From Acidimicrobiaceae bacterium (GTDB taxonomy: Bacteria; Actinomycetota; Acidimicrobiia; Acidimicrobiales; RAAP-2): DNA of 64,000 nt. Of the stretch, positions 52,883-64,000 are shown piece by piece; within the stretch, counting starts at the first letter, position 1; every line of letters begins with the position of its first letter. Below the pieces are notes generated by a model that did not search any database, was not told the origin of the DNA, and was given only the letters and a program-made list of their open reading frames with translations. Location: NCBI GenBank assembly GCA_003162475.1, contig PMOI01000012.1:195739-259738 (forward strand), in the 5' to 3' direction. The position numbers and the translations under genes were made by a program.

Positions 52883-54400
52883 ATGACTGAGCTCACTATT
52901 AGTGCTAGCGAGATCACTGAGGCACTGCGTAAGCACGTGACCGACTTCAACCCGGCCGTCGAGGCCGAGCAGGTCGGACGCGTCGTCGAGGTTGGTGACG
53001 GCATCGCGCGCGTGTCGGGACTGCCGTCGGCGAAGGTGAACGAACTGCTCGAGTTCGAAGACGGCACGGTCGGACTCGCGATGAACCTCGACGAGGAGAC
53101 CATCGGTGCCGTCGTGCTCGGCTCGGTCGACAAGATCGAAGAAGAGCAGGTCGTTCGTTCGACGGGTCGGATCCTCTCGATGCCCGTCGGTGACGCACTA
53201 CTCGGGCGCGTCGTGAACGCGCTCGGCGAGCCCATCGACGGCAAGGGACCACTCGTCAACCCCAAGCAGCGCCGTATGGAGATCCAGGCTCCGGGCATCA
53301 CGGGCCGCCAGCCCGTTGGCGAGCCCCTGCAGACCGGCATCAAGGCCATCGACGCCATGACGCCCATCGGCCGCGGCCAGCGCGAGCTCATCATCGGTGA
53401 CCGTAAGACCGGTAAGACCACCGTCGCCATCGACACCATCTTGAACCAGAAGGGCCAAGGGGTGAAGTGCATCTACGTCGCCATTGGTCAGAAGAACTCA
53501 TCGGTGGCCCAGACCGTGAAGACCCTCGAGGACTTCGGCGCCTTCGAGTACACCGTCGTCGTCGTGGCCGGCGCCGGTGACCCGGCTCCGTTCAAGTTCC
53601 TGGCGCCCTACGCCGGTTGCGCCATTGGTCAAGAGTGGATGGACGCGGGCGAGCACGCGCTCGTCGTCTACGACGACCTCTCGAAGCAGGCCGAGGCCTA
53701 TCGCCAGATCTCGCTGTTGCTTCGTCGACCACCGGGTCGCGAGGCCTACCCCGGCGACGTGTTCTATCTGCACAGTCGTCTCCTCGAGCGCGCCGCGAAG
53801 TTGAGCGACGAACTGGGCGGGGGATCGCTGACCGCGCTGCCGATCATCGAAACCAAGGCGGGCGACATCTCGGCCTACATTCCGACGAACGTCATCTCGA
53901 TCACCGACGGCCAGATCTTCCTCGAGACCGACCTCTTCAATGCCGGCATCCGCCCGGCCATGAACGCCGGCATATCCGTCTCGCGCGTCGGCGGCGCCGC
54001 GCAGACCGACATCATCAAGAAACTGGGCGGCGGCATTCGTCTCGCGCTCGCGCAGTATCGCGAGCTCGCGGCTTTTTCGCAGTTCGCCTCCGACCTCGAC
54101 GAAGCCACCCGCCGCCAGCTCGAGCGCGGTCAGCGCGTTACGGAGCTGATGAAGCAGAAGCAGTACGCGCCGATGTCGGTCGCGCAGATGGCCCTGTCGA
54201 TCTTCGCCGTCAACAATGGCTTCATGGACAAGGTACCGATCAACAAGGTGGTGGATTTCGAGGCTGCCCTGCAGGACTTTGCCAAATCCAGCTACGCCGC
54301 ACTGCTCGAGGGCATCAACGCGACGCCCAAGCTCACCAAGGAGAACGAGGCGGCGCTGAAAAAGTGCATCGAGGATTTCATCGCGACGAGCAGCTACTGA
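52883..54400 (+). CDS. atpA: F0F1 ATP synthase subunit alpha, hybrid sequence
   Basis: A full-length alpha subunit (505 residues) with Walker A GDRKTGKT at about 172-179 and the [13 protein letters not shown] region. The frame is intact, yet the two parts look like different organisms. Up to about residue 315 the protein ([27 protein letters not shown]) and codons match the actinobacterial left side. From about residue 353 it reads as a proteobacterial alpha subunit ([40 protein letters not shown], [20 protein letters not shown]). Neither half is damaged, so the enzyme would look normal, but it is probably an artefact of joining two genomes. ATG 52883 is preferred over TTG 52880. Confidence 0.9.
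   Translation: MTELTISASEITEALRKHVTDFNPAVEAEQVGRVVEVGDGIARVSGLPSAKVNELLEFEDGTVGLAMNLDEETIGAVVLGSVDKIEEEQVVRSTGRILSMPVGDALLGRVVNALGEPIDGKGPLVNPKQRRMEIQAPGITGRQPVGEPLQTGIKAIDAMTPIGRGQRELIIGDRKTGKTTVAIDTILNQKGQGVKCIYVAIGQKNSSVAQTVKTLEDFGAFEYTVVVVAGAGDPAPFKFLAPYAGCAIGQEWMDAGEHALVVYDDLSKQAEAYRQISLLLRRPPGREAYPGDVFYLHSRLLERAAKLSDELGGGSLTALPIIETKAGDISAYIPTNVISITDGQIFLETDLFNAGIRPAMNAGISVSRVGGAAQTDIIKKLGGGIRLALAQYRELAAFSQFASDLDEATRRQLERGQRVTELMKQKQYAPMSVAQMALSIFAVNNGFMDKVPINKVVDFEAALQDFAKSSYAALLEGINATPKLTKENEAALKKCIEDFIATSSY
53820..53945. other. Probable chimeric junction between two genomes
   Basis: Everything before this segment is actinobacterial and everything after is gammaproteobacterial in protein sequence, codon use and gene order. 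The segment encodes [20 protein letters not shown] and the following near-universal alpha-subunit residues, so an assembler could merge two species here without breaking the frame. The exact base cannot be fixed by eye. Confidence 0.75.
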
Positions 54401-54404
54401 CGTC

Positions 54405-56703
<2,299 letters not shown>

Positions 56704-56704
<1 letters not shown>

Positions 56705-57132
56705 TGGCCGACAGCGCGCACACCATTCACGTCGACGTCGTCAGTGCCGAGGGCGAAATCTTCTCGGGGCCTGCCGAGATGGTGTTCGCGCCCGGCAGCG
56801 AGGGCGAGCTCGGCATCACGCCGCGGCATGCTCCGCTTCTTACGCTCCTGAAGGCGGGTGAGGTGCGCGTGAAGACGGCCGAAGGCGAGCACTCGATCTA
56901 CGTCGGCGGCGGTGCGCTCGAGGTGCAGCCCAACAAGGTGACGGTCCTGGCCGATACCGCCGTGCGCGCCAAGGACCTCGATGAGGCCGCCGCGCTGGCT
57001 GCCAAACAGCGCGCCGAAGAGGCGCTTGCCGGCAGTGTCGACAAGATCGACCAGGCCCAGGCGCTGGCGGAATTGGCGCGTGTCGCCGCGCAGCTCAGAA
57101 TGATCCAGCGGCTGCGCAAGACCCGGGGTTGA
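56704..57132 (+). CDS. atpC: F0F1 ATP synthase subunit epsilon
   Basis: A 142-residue epsilon subunit with the N-terminal beta-barrel ([40 protein letters not shown]) and the C-terminal helical hairpin. It can inhibit ATP hydrolysis. ATG 56704 overlaps the atpD stop. Confidence 0.92.
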
Positions 57133-57140
57133 GGGAGCGC

Positions 57141-58511
57141 ATGCCGCTTTCGGTCCTCATCCTCGCAGCCGGTCAGGGCAAGCGGATGAACTCCGAATGG
57201 CCGAAAGTTCTGCAGCCGCTCGCCGGGCGCGCGCTTCTCAAGCATGTGATCGACACGGCACGGCAGCTGCGACCCGACGCGATCCACGTGGTCTACGGGC
57301 ACGGCGCCGAGCAGGTGCGCGAGGCATTCAAAGCCGAAGCGCTTTCCTGGGTGTTGCAGGAGCGCCAGTTTGGAACCGGTCACGCCGTGCTGCAGGCGCT
57401 GCCGCGCATACCGGATGGCCATACCGTGCTGGTGCTGTACGGCGACGTGCCGCTCATCCGCCGCGACACGCTCGAAGGATTACTCAAGCTCGCCGGCCCG
57501 AAGACGCTTGCGGTCCTCACCGTCATGCTTGCCGATCCCGGCGGCTACGGCCGCATCCTGCGCGATGCACGCGGGCGCATCCGTAAGATTGTCGAGCACA
57601 AGGACGCCTCAAAGCGGGAGCTGCGCGTGCGCGAATCGAACACGGGCATTATTGCCGCGCCCGCGAAACTGCTGAAAAAATGGCTGGCGCTCGTGAACAA
57701 CAACAATGCGCAGGGCGAGTACTACCTTACCGATATCGCCGCCATCGCGACCCGCGAGAAATTCAATGTCGTGCCGCAGCTCGCGCTCACGGAAGCCGAG
57801 GTGCTCGGTGTCAACGACAAGGTACAGCTGGCGCAGGTCGAGGCGGCCTATCGTCGCGAGCGGGCGCAGGAGCTGATGCTCTCGGGAGTGACGGTCATCG
57901 ATCCGCAGCGGCTCGACATCCGCGGCACGGTGACCGCCGGCCGCGACGTGCAGCTCGACGTCAACGTGATTCTGGAAGGCAAAGTCAAGCTCGGCGATCG
58001 GGTGTGGATCGGCCCCAACTGCGTCGTTCGCGATACCGCGATCGGCGCCGACACGCGCATCTTTGCCAACTGTGTTCTCGACAATGCCGTCATTGGTCCG
58101 TCCTGCAGCATCGGGCCCTTTGCGCGCCTGCGCCCCGGGGCGGCGCTGGGGCGCGGCGTGCACATCGGCAATTTCGTGGAAGTGAAGAACGCCAAGATCG
58201 GCGACGGCAGCAAAGCCAATCATCTGACCTATCTTGGCGATGCGCTGATCGGCAAGGACGTGAACGTAGGTGCGGGCACGATCACGTGCAACTACGACGG
58301 CGTCAACAAGTCGCAGACGCGCATCGAGGACGGGGTGTTCATCGGTTCCGGCAGCATGCTGGTAGCGCCGGTGCGGATCGGCGCCCGCGCCACCATCGGC
58401 GCCGGATCGACGATCACGGAGGATGCGCCCGCGGATAAGCTCACTCTCGGACGCAGCCGGCAGGTATCCATCGACAGCTGGGCGCGGCCGGCGAAGCGCA
58501 AAAAAAGCTAA
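57141..58511 (+). CDS. glmU: Bifunctional GlcNAc-1-P uridyltransferase / GlcN-1-P acetyltransferase
   Basis: A 456-residue enzyme making UDP-GlcNAc. The N-terminal nucleotidyltransferase has LILAAGQGKRMNSEWPKVLQ and the C-terminal left-handed beta-helix has hexapeptide repeats with NFVEVKNAKIGDGSKANHL and GAGTITCNYDG. ATG 57141 behind GAGGGAGC is preferred. The atpC-glmU-glmS order is typical of gammaproteobacteria. Confidence 0.94.
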   Translation: MPLSVLILAAGQGKRMNSEWPKVLQPLAGRALLKHVIDTARQLRPDAIHVVYGHGAEQVREAFKAEALSWVLQERQFGTGHAVLQALPRIPDGHTVLVLYGDVPLIRRDTLEGLLKLAGPKTLAVLTVMLADPGGYGRILRDARGRIRKIVEHKDASKRELRVRESNTGIIAAPAKLLKKWLALVNNNNAQGEYYLTDIAAIATREKFNVVPQLALTEAEVLGVNDKVQLAQVEAAYRRERAQELMLSGVTVIDPQRLDIRGTVTAGRDVQLDVNVILEGKVKLGDRVWIGPNCVVRDTAIGADTRIFANCVLDNAVIGPSCSIGPFARLRPGAALGRGVHIGNFVEVKNAKIGDGSKANHLTYLGDALIGKDVNVGAGTITCNYDGVNKSQTRIEDGVFIGSGSMLVAPVRIGARATIGAGSTITEDAPADKLTLGRSRQVSIDSWARPAKRKKS

Positions 58512-58566
58512 GCTGCCATCCGCGGCGCGCGGCACCGCGCGCAATAGGGAGCTCAATCCAAGGCCG

Positions 58567-59838
58567 ATGGCTAGCATCCTCACGGAGTCGCGCAGCAGGA
58601 CGATGCGCCTGTGGCATTTGCCGGCGGCGGCTCTATGGGCGCTCGCTGCCGGCGGCCTGCCGGCAATGGCGGCCGAAGATCCGCCGCCGCCGGAGGCGTC
58701 TTCCGCGCCCGCCGCAGCTCCCGATACGACTCTGCCCACTGCAGCGCCTGCCGCTGCTGCGACGCCCGCCGAGCCCGCGACTGAGGCCTCGGCCCTGAAG
58801 GCGTCGGAGCGCTCGGAATTTCACGGCAGCTTTGAGCTCGATAATCAGTACTCCAGCGGTACCGATCCGCTGCGCGCAACGCTGGCTCTCAGCTACAGCA
58901 ATTTGTTCAGCAAGCTCGATGAATTGGCCGCGGCGTACCAGGTTGCGCCGCAGGATGCCAAGCAGGTGGGCATCTTCGCCGCCAACTACGCCTCGCATCC
59001 GCTCCCCGAGGGTCTGCAGCCTTCGGTCTATTTCATCGACGCCAACACGAACGCGCCGACTGAAGCGAGCGGCGGCGTGCTCGGCAAAGGCCAGGTGCTC
59101 GGATTTCGCCTCAGCCATGCGCTCGGCGCCGCCAGCCTGGCGACGCAGTCGCTCACGCTGGCATTGGAATACAAACATTTTCGCAACACGCTCCCGGCCG
59201 AGGACGGCGTGCTCTCGATGACGCCGGTATCCTATTTGAACCTGTCGCTCGCCTACGCCGGCAGCTGGAGCAATACGCATCGCGATGCCTCCCTCTCCGT
59301 GTCGGCAAATTTCGGGCCGCACGGGGGCGGCAACTCCGAGAATGCGTATGCGGACGGCGACTTTCATGCGCGCTCGGATTATTTCTATGTGCGCGCGGAC
59401 GGCGCGGTGCTGGCGGCACTGCCCAAGGGCCTGCGGCTCTACCTACGAGCTGCCGGGCAGTACTCCGCGCGCTCGCTGATTATCGATGAGGACTATCCCG
59501 TCGCCGGCATCGATGGCGTGCGCGGCTATCTGGAGGCGGAAGTGCTCGGCGACCGGGCGTTGAAGGGCACCGTGCAGCTGCAGTCGCCCACGTGGCAGCG
59601 CGGCACACGCCAGATCGGCGATGGGTTTTTCTACTTCGATGCCGCGGTCGCGGACATGCTGCAGGTTCTGCCGGGCGAGATGACGCATGTGCACCCGCGC
59701 AGCTGGGGATTTGGCGTGGATGTATTTCCCTGGAAACACTTCACGGGTGCGCTCGTGTGGGCGCGGCCCCTGGTGAGCGCGTATGCCACGCAGGCAGGCG
59801 AATCGCGGCTCCTGTTCCTGGTGCGCGGCTCGTTCTAG
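58567..59838 (+). CDS. Outer-membrane barrel protein, ShlB/FhaC (TpsB)-like without POTRA
   Basis: A protein of about 423 residues with a signal sequence (MRLWHLPAAALWALAAGGL, cleavage near AMA-AE) and a proline/alanine-rich linker. The rest looks like the beta-barrel of two-partner secretion porins: LALSYSNLFSKLDELAAAYQ, GFRLSHALG, VRGYLEAEVLGDRALKGTVQ and the C-terminal RGSF ending in Phe, as outer-membrane barrels do. There is no room for the usual two POTRA domains. ATG 58567 or 58603 are both possible starts. It lies between glmU and glmS. Confidence 0.65.
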   Translation: MASILTESRSRTMRLWHLPAAALWALAAGGLPAMAAEDPPPPEASSAPAAAPDTTLPTAAPAAAATPAEPATEASALKASERSEFHGSFELDNQYSSGTDPLRATLALSYSNLFSKLDELAAAYQVAPQDAKQVGIFAANYASHPLPEGLQPSVYFIDANTNAPTEASGGVLGKGQVLGFRLSHALGAASLATQSLTLALEYKHFRNTLPAEDGVLSMTPVSYLNLSLAYAGSWSNTHRDASLSVSANFGPHGGGNSENAYADGDFHARSDYFYVRADGAVLAALPKGLRLYLRAAGQYSARSLIIDEDYPVAGIDGVRGYLEAEVLGDRALKGTVQLQSPTWQRGTRQIGDGFFYFDAAVADMLQVLPGEMTHVHPRSWGFGVDVFPWKHFTGALVWARPLVSAYATQAGESRLLFLVRGSF

Positions 59839-60047
59839 AGACGCGCGTCGCTGCGGTGCGGGCGCCTGCCCTGCTGAGCAGGTTGGGAGGAAGCGTGGAC
59901 GCTGTCTTGGCCATTGCGCTGGGATGCGACTTCGGTCACGCTTAAATCCGTAAAATCAGTCCATTAGACCCAATATGGGGCAAACTGCCCGTCACACCGG
60001 AAAGTGCGGGTTTGCCGCCTCCCCGATAACATTACGAGACAAACTTC

Positions 60048-61883
60048 ATGTGCGGAATCGTCGGAGCGATCGCCGAGCGCAACATCGTCCCCATCCTGAT
60101 GGAAGGACTTCGCCGGCTCGAATATCGCGGCTATGACTCGGCGGGCATTGCCGTGCTCAACGGCACGCAGCACCTGAAGCGCCTGCGCACGGTCGGCAAG
60201 GTGAAGATGCTCCAGGAGGCCCTCGAGCAGACGCCGACGTACGGCAATCTCGGCATTGCGCATACGCGCTGGGCGACGCACGGCGTGCCGAGCGAGAGGA
60301 ACGCGCATCCGCATATCTCGCGCGACGGCCTCGCCATCGTCCACAACGGCATCATCGAGAATCACGACGAGCTGCGCGCCGACCTCGAGCGCCTCGGCTA
60401 CAGCTTCACCTCGGAGACCGATACCGAGGTGATCGCGCACCGCATTCATTACCACCTGGCGACCGTCGACGATCTTTTCAAAGCGGTGCGCGCCACCGTT
60501 GCCGAGCTCGAAGGCGCGTATGCACTCGCCGTGGTCAGCGAACATGACCCTGACCGGATCATCCTCGCGCGCGAGGGCTGCCCGGTCGTAATCGGCCTAG
60601 GCACTGATGAAAACTTTGTCGCCTCCGACGTGGCCGCGCTGCTCTCGGTGACGCGCCGCTTTGTCTTCCTTGAAGAAGGTGATGTCGCGGAGATCCGCCG
60701 TACCGCAGTACGCATCATCAATCGCGAGGGCAACAGCGTCGAACGCCCGATTCGCGAAAGTGAGTTGAGTGCCGACTCGGCAGAAAAGGGCCTGTACCGG
60801 CACTTCATGCTGAAGGAAATCCATGAGCAGCCGAGCGCGGTGGCGGATACGCTCCAGGAGCGCGTCGCCAATGGCCGGCTTCTGGAGGCCGCATTCGGAC
60901 CGGCGGCCACCGGTGTGTTCAAGCGCACGCGGCATGTCCATATCGTCGCCTGCGGAACCAGTTACCACGCCGGCGTCGTCGCGCGTTACGTCATCGAGCA
61001 GATCTGCAAACTGCCCTGCTCGGTCGAGATCGCCAGCGAATACCGCTATCGCAATCCCGTGGTGCCCGCGGATTCGCTGTTTGTGACGATCTCGCAATCG
61101 GGCGAGACCGCCGACACGCTCGCAGCACTGCGACTTGCCAAGCAGGCGGGCTATCTCTCGTCGCTTGCCATCTGCAATGTGCCGGAGAGCTCGCTCGTGC
61201 GCGAATCCGAGCTCGTCATGCTGACGCGCGCGGGCCCTGAAATCGGCGTCGCCTCCACCAAGGCGTTTACCACGCAGCTCACGGCGCTCGGGATGCTGGT
61301 GATTGCGCTCGCCAAGCACAATAGCGCCGATGCCGAGCGCGAGCGCGGCCTCGTCACGCGGCTCATCGAGCTGCCGTCGCTGATCGACAAGACCCTGGCG
61401 CTCGACGGCGTCATCGAAAAACTCGCCAAGCGCTTTGCCGATAAGAGCCACGCGCTGTTCCTGGGCCGCGGCGCGCTCTATCCGATCGCCATGGAAGGGG
61501 CCCTCAAGCTCAAAGAGATCTCCTACATTCATGCCGAAGGCTATCCCGCCGGCGAGCTCAAACACGGGCCGCTTGCGCTCGTTGATGCCGACATGCCGGT
61601 GATCGCGGTGGCGCCGAACAACGATCTGTTGGAGAAGCTCAAATCGAACCTGATGGAGGTGCGCGCGCGCGGCGGCGAGCTCATCGTATTCGCCGATCCG
61701 GAATCCGGCTTTACGCCAAGCGACGGCGTCACCGTCATCCAGATGCCCAAGCACGTGACCTATTTCCAGGCACCGATCGTCTATACGATTCCTCTGCAGC
61801 TCCTGGCCTACCACGTCGCGATACTGCGTGGCACGGACGTCGATCAGCCGCGCAACCTCGCCAAGAGCGTGACCGTCGAATAA
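60048..61883 (+). CDS. glmS: Glutamine-fructose-6-phosphate aminotransferase (isomerizing)
   Basis: A 611-residue enzyme making glucosamine-6-phosphate. The glutaminase nucleophile is Cys2 ([12 protein letters not shown]), two SIS domains follow ([30 protein letters not shown]), and the end [13 protein letters not shown] is the family signature. It supplies GlmU and cell-wall synthesis. About 200 bp before it hold no gene. Confidence 0.95.
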   Translation: MCGIVGAIAERNIVPILMEGLRRLEYRGYDSAGIAVLNGTQHLKRLRTVGKVKMLQEALEQTPTYGNLGIAHTRWATHGVPSERNAHPHISRDGLAIVHNGIIENHDELRADLERLGYSFTSETDTEVIAHRIHYHLATVDDLFKAVRATVAELEGAYALAVVSEHDPDRIILAREGCPVVIGLGTDENFVASDVAALLSVTRRFVFLEEGDVAEIRRTAVRIINREGNSVERPIRESELSADSAEKGLYRHFMLKEIHEQPSAVADTLQERVANGRLLEAAFGPAATGVFKRTRHVHIVACGTSYHAGVVARYVIEQICKLPCSVEIASEYRYRNPVVPADSLFVTISQSGETADTLAALRLAKQAGYLSSLAICNVPESSLVRESELVMLTRAGPEIGVASTKAFTTQLTALGMLVIALAKHNSADAERERGLVTRLIELPSLIDKTLALDGVIEKLAKRFADKSHALFLGRGALYPIAMEGALKLKEISYIHAEGYPAGELKHGPLALVDADMPVIAVAPNNDLLEKLKSNLMEVRARGGELIVFADPESGFTPSDGVTVIQMPKHVTYFQAPIVYTIPLQLLAYHVAILRGTDVDQPRNLAKSVTVE

Positions 61884-62018
61884 AGAGGAGGAGCGCGGCA
61901 GGCCGTGGGCCCGCGAGGTCTGCGCCGGCGAGCCTCTCGGACCGTGAAGATGGCCTGATCAGCGAGGAAGCGCTGAGCGCTTCAAGGCATCGGAGTCCTT
62001 GCAGCCCGAGTGCTGATC

Positions 62019-63644
62019 CTACTGCAGCGTGGCAGACGCATCTTCCAGTATCGCTACCGCGGCCTTCTCCGCGACCATCATGGTTGGTGCATTGATATTC
62101 CCCGATGTCACATTGGGGAATATGGATGCATCCACGATTCGCAAGGCCTCGACTCCGTGCACCTTCAGGCGGTCCGACACGACCGACGTGAGCGGATTGC
62201 GCCCCATGGCGCACGAGCCGCACAGATGATAGATGGAGCCCGCCTCGGCCCGAAAATATTGCAGCATCTCCTCTGCGCTCCGTACCGCGTTTCCGGGCTT
62301 CACTTCTGCAAGCGTAATCGCCTTCAGCGCCGGCGCCTGCATGAGTTTGCGCACCAGGACGCTGCCGTGAATCACGTCGTCGATGTCTTTCTGAGTTGCC
62401 AGGTAGTTCGGCCGAATCAATGGCGCGTCGCTCACGCTATTTGACGCGATTTCCACGGTACCGCGGCTGGTGGGGCGGCAGGGCGAGAAGGCGAGCAGAA
62501 ATCCTGAGTACGGTTCGGGGCGCAGCGAGGCGATGCGGCCCTTCGGAATCTCGTAGGAGAGCGGGTTAAAGTAGAGCTGGATGTTCGGGTACTCCTGCGT
62601 GTCGGTGCTTTTCAAGAAGGCGCCGGCCTGATTGACGCTCAGCGATATCGGGCCCTTGCGGGTCAAGAGATACTGCAGCCCGACCCGCACCTTTCCGGCC
62701 CACGTGCCATAGGCGTCGTTCAGCGTCCTTTGGTTCGCCTTGAAGAAATAGCTGACGCACAGGTGATCCTGCAGGTTCTGCCCGACCGCGGGCGCATGGC
62801 GGACGACGGCGATGCCGTGCTTGGCGAGTAACGCCTGGTCAGCGACGCCGGAGAGCTGCAGCAGCTTTGGAGTGTCGACCGCTCCGGCCGACAGGATGAC
62901 TTCCCGCGCCGCATAGCATTGCCGCGCCTCCCCGTTCTGCCGCACGGCAACTCCGATCGCTCTTTTCCTGTCATCGAAGAGGATTTTCTCGGCAAGGCAA
63001 TGGCGTTCAACTCTCAGCTGCGGCCGTTGCAGCGCCGGCCGCAGATAGGCGCGACTGCTCGAATCGCGCAGACCCTTGCGGGTATTGATGTCATAGATGC
63101 CGGCGCCTTCGAGCGAGGCGCCGTTGAAATCGTCGTTGCGCACATAACCCAGGCTTGCGCAGCCCTCCAAGAACGCCGCGCAGATCCGATGTGCGCCGCT
63201 CTTCATCTGTGTGATGTGGATGGGGCCCGCGGCGTTGTGGAACTCTGTATTACCGAGCGGGTGGGCCTCGAGCCTCTTGTAGTACGGCAGCACATCGTCA
63301 AAGGACCAGCCGGCGTTGCCATTTGCGGCCCAGTCCGTGAAGTCCTGCCTTTGCCCGCGGACGTAAATGAGCGCATTAATTGACCCGCTGCCCCCCAGCA
63401 CCTTGCCACGCGGACAATAGATCGCGCGATTGCCGAGCGCTGCCTCCGGCTGCGAGTAGTACATCCAGTTGCAACTACTATTGTAGTAAGTGTTGAGGAA
63501 TCCAATGGGGATCCGGAAGCGCAGCGCATCATCGCTGCCCCCGGCTTCCAACAACAAAACGGAGAATCTGCCGGAGTCCGTCAGGCGGCTGGCAAGAATG
63601 CAGCCGGCGGAGCCCGCTCCTACAATGATGTAATCGTAAGTCAC
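62019..63644 (-). CDS. GMC-family FAD oxidoreductase (choline dehydrogenase-like)
   Basis: A 541-residue flavoprotein. The FAD loop is YDYIIVGAGSAGCILASRL, the GMC signature 1 is GKVLGGSGSINALIYVRG, signature 2 is SAGAVDTPKLLQLSGV, and the active-site His and Asn are in YHLCGSCAMG and SGNINAPTMM. It oxidises an alcohol; the substrate cannot be named. GTG start. It belongs to the right-hand genome, between glmS and rimO on the minus strand. Confidence 0.87.
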   Translation of the reverse strand: MTYDYIIVGAGSAGCILASRLTDSGRFSVLLLEAGGSDDALRFRIPIGFLNTYYNSSCNWMYYSQPEAALGNRAIYCPRGKVLGGSGSINALIYVRGQRQDFTDWAANGNAGWSFDDVLPYYKRLEAHPLGNTEFHNAAGPIHITQMKSGAHRICAAFLEGCASLGYVRNDDFNGASLEGAGIYDINTRKGLRDSSSRAYLRPALQRPQLRVERHCLAEKILFDDRKRAIGVAVRQNGEARQCYAAREVILSAGAVDTPKLLQLSGVADQALLAKHGIAVVRHAPAVGQNLQDHLCVSYFFKANQRTLNDAYGTWAGKVRVGLQYLLTRKGPISLSVNQAGAFLKSTDTQEYPNIQLYFNPLSYEIPKGRIASLRPEPYSGFLLAFSPCRPTSRGTVEIASNSVSDAPLIRPNYLATQKDIDDVIHGSVLVRKLMQAPALKAITLAEVKPGNAVRSAEEMLQYFRAEAGSIYHLCGSCAMGRNPLTSVVSDRLKVHGVEALRIVDASIFPNVTSGNINAPTMMVAEKAAVAILEDASATLQ

Positions 63645-63665
63645 GCGCAGCAGGCTGCTTGCCGA

Positions 63666-64000
63666 TTAGTGCAGCAGACGGCCTCCCAGGTCGTAGGCGT
63701 CGGCGGACACAATCTTGACGTCTGCCCAGTCGCCCGCCTGCAGGCCGCGGGCGCTCTTGATGCGCACCACGCCGTCGATTTCAGGCGCGTCCGCCTCACT
63801 GCGCGCAATCGCGCTGCCGCCTTCGACCGAATCAACGAGCACGCGCATGCGACTGCCGACGCGGCGTTTGAGGCGTGCCGCGCTGATGGCGCTGGCTTTT
63901 TCCATGAAGCGCGCGTAACGCTCCTCCTGAAGCGGCGCGGGCACGTGGTCGGGCAGCGCGTTCGCGCGCGCACCCTCGACGGGCGAATATTTGAAACAGC
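63666..64000 (-). CDS. rimO: Ribosomal protein S12 methylthiotransferase RimO, 3' part
   Basis: The frame is open to the right edge. It encodes the last 111 residues of a radical-SAM methylthiotransferase: FKYSPVEGARANALPDHVP, then ERYARFMEKASAISAARL and a TRAM domain ending DAYDLGGRLLH. This is RimO rather than MiaB, judged by the SPVEGARAN and DLGG ends. The radical SAM domain lies outside the window. Confidence 0.88.
   Translation of the reverse strand, partial: CFKYSPVEGARANALPDHVPAPLQEERYARFMEKASAISAARLKRRVGSRMRVLVDSVEGGSAIARSEADAPEIDGVVRIKSARGLQAGDWADVKIVSADAYDLGGRLLH

Noticed and set aside
52883..54400. Natural horizontal transfer or recombination as the main explanation of the hybrid atpA
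   Set aside because: It would need replacement of everything downstream, including glmU and glmS in gammaproteobacterial order, by DNA of another phylum; a join of two genomes during assembly is simpler. Kept as an alternative only.
60597..61814. 405-codon open frame antisense to glmS
   Set aside because: High-GC codon bias leaves the opposite strand open; it has no domain and glmS is unmistakable.
61967..61983. Short palindrome GAAGCGCTGAGCGCTTC after glmS as terminator
   Set aside because: The loop would be one base and no T tract follows, so it cannot be supported as a terminator.

Overview
The window reads as two different genomes joined inside one gene. From position 1 to about 53.9 kb the genes, the codon habits (very rich in tcg, cgac and gtc) and the gene order point to an actinobacterium, probably of the Acidimicrobiia type. 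The block lysA-hom-thrC-rho-rpmE-prfA-prmC-sua5-(rpiB-glyA)-wecA-atpI-atpBEFHA is the classic actinobacterial order. From about 53.9 kb to the end the sequence is gammaproteobacterial: the end of atpA, then atpG-atpD-atpC-glmU-(outer-membrane barrel)-glmS, a GMC oxidoreductase and the 3' part of rimO. The switch lies inside atpA, at a stretch whose protein sequence is nearly universal, so an assembly chimera is the simplest explanation.

Layout of the left part. 0-2 kb: C-terminal part of a secreted repeat protein. 2-4.5 kb: homospermidine synthase and a cysteine-synthase-like enzyme. 4.5-10.1 kb: a glutamine-synthetase-like ligase, an aldehyde dehydrogenase and an SDR, translationally coupled on the minus strand and divergent from an amino-acid/amine permease; this looks like amine or amino-alcohol catabolism through gamma-glutamyl intermediates. 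10.2-13.2 kb: cobalamin riboswitch and btuFCD-type importer. 13.3-14.7 kb: pyruvate kinase. 15.1-24.3 kb: a nine-gene plus-strand cluster (permease, isochorismatase-fold hydrolase, SDR, second glutamine-synthetase-like ligase, FluG-type amidohydrolase, SDR, EgtC-like class II amidotransferase, GntR regulator, methylaspartate ammonia-lyase). It opens with a FadR/GntR-type operator and is the best candidate here for an undescribed catabolic pathway.

24.3-26.1 kb: a TetR regulator divergent from an NAD-dependent epimerase-like protein, with a palindromic operator between them, then tRNA-Arg(CCG). 26.3-31.1 kb: minus-strand operon of NCS1 permease, cytosine deaminase, agmatinase-family ureohydrolase and polysaccharide-deacetylase-family protein. 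31.5-39.6 kb: lysine/threonine synthesis, Rho and translation-termination genes. 39.65-46.6 kb: five coupled minus-strand genes (acyl-CoA carboxylase beta and alpha, AtuA-family protein, MDMPI/DinB-like protein, enoyl-CoA hydratase) inserted into the otherwise conserved block. 46.7-53.9 kb: rpiB, glyA, wecA and the ATP synthase operon.

A common theme of the left part is scavenging of small nitrogen compounds: two gamma-glutamyl ligase clusters, polyamine synthesis, an agmatinase-family enzyme and a cytosine uptake and deamination pair.
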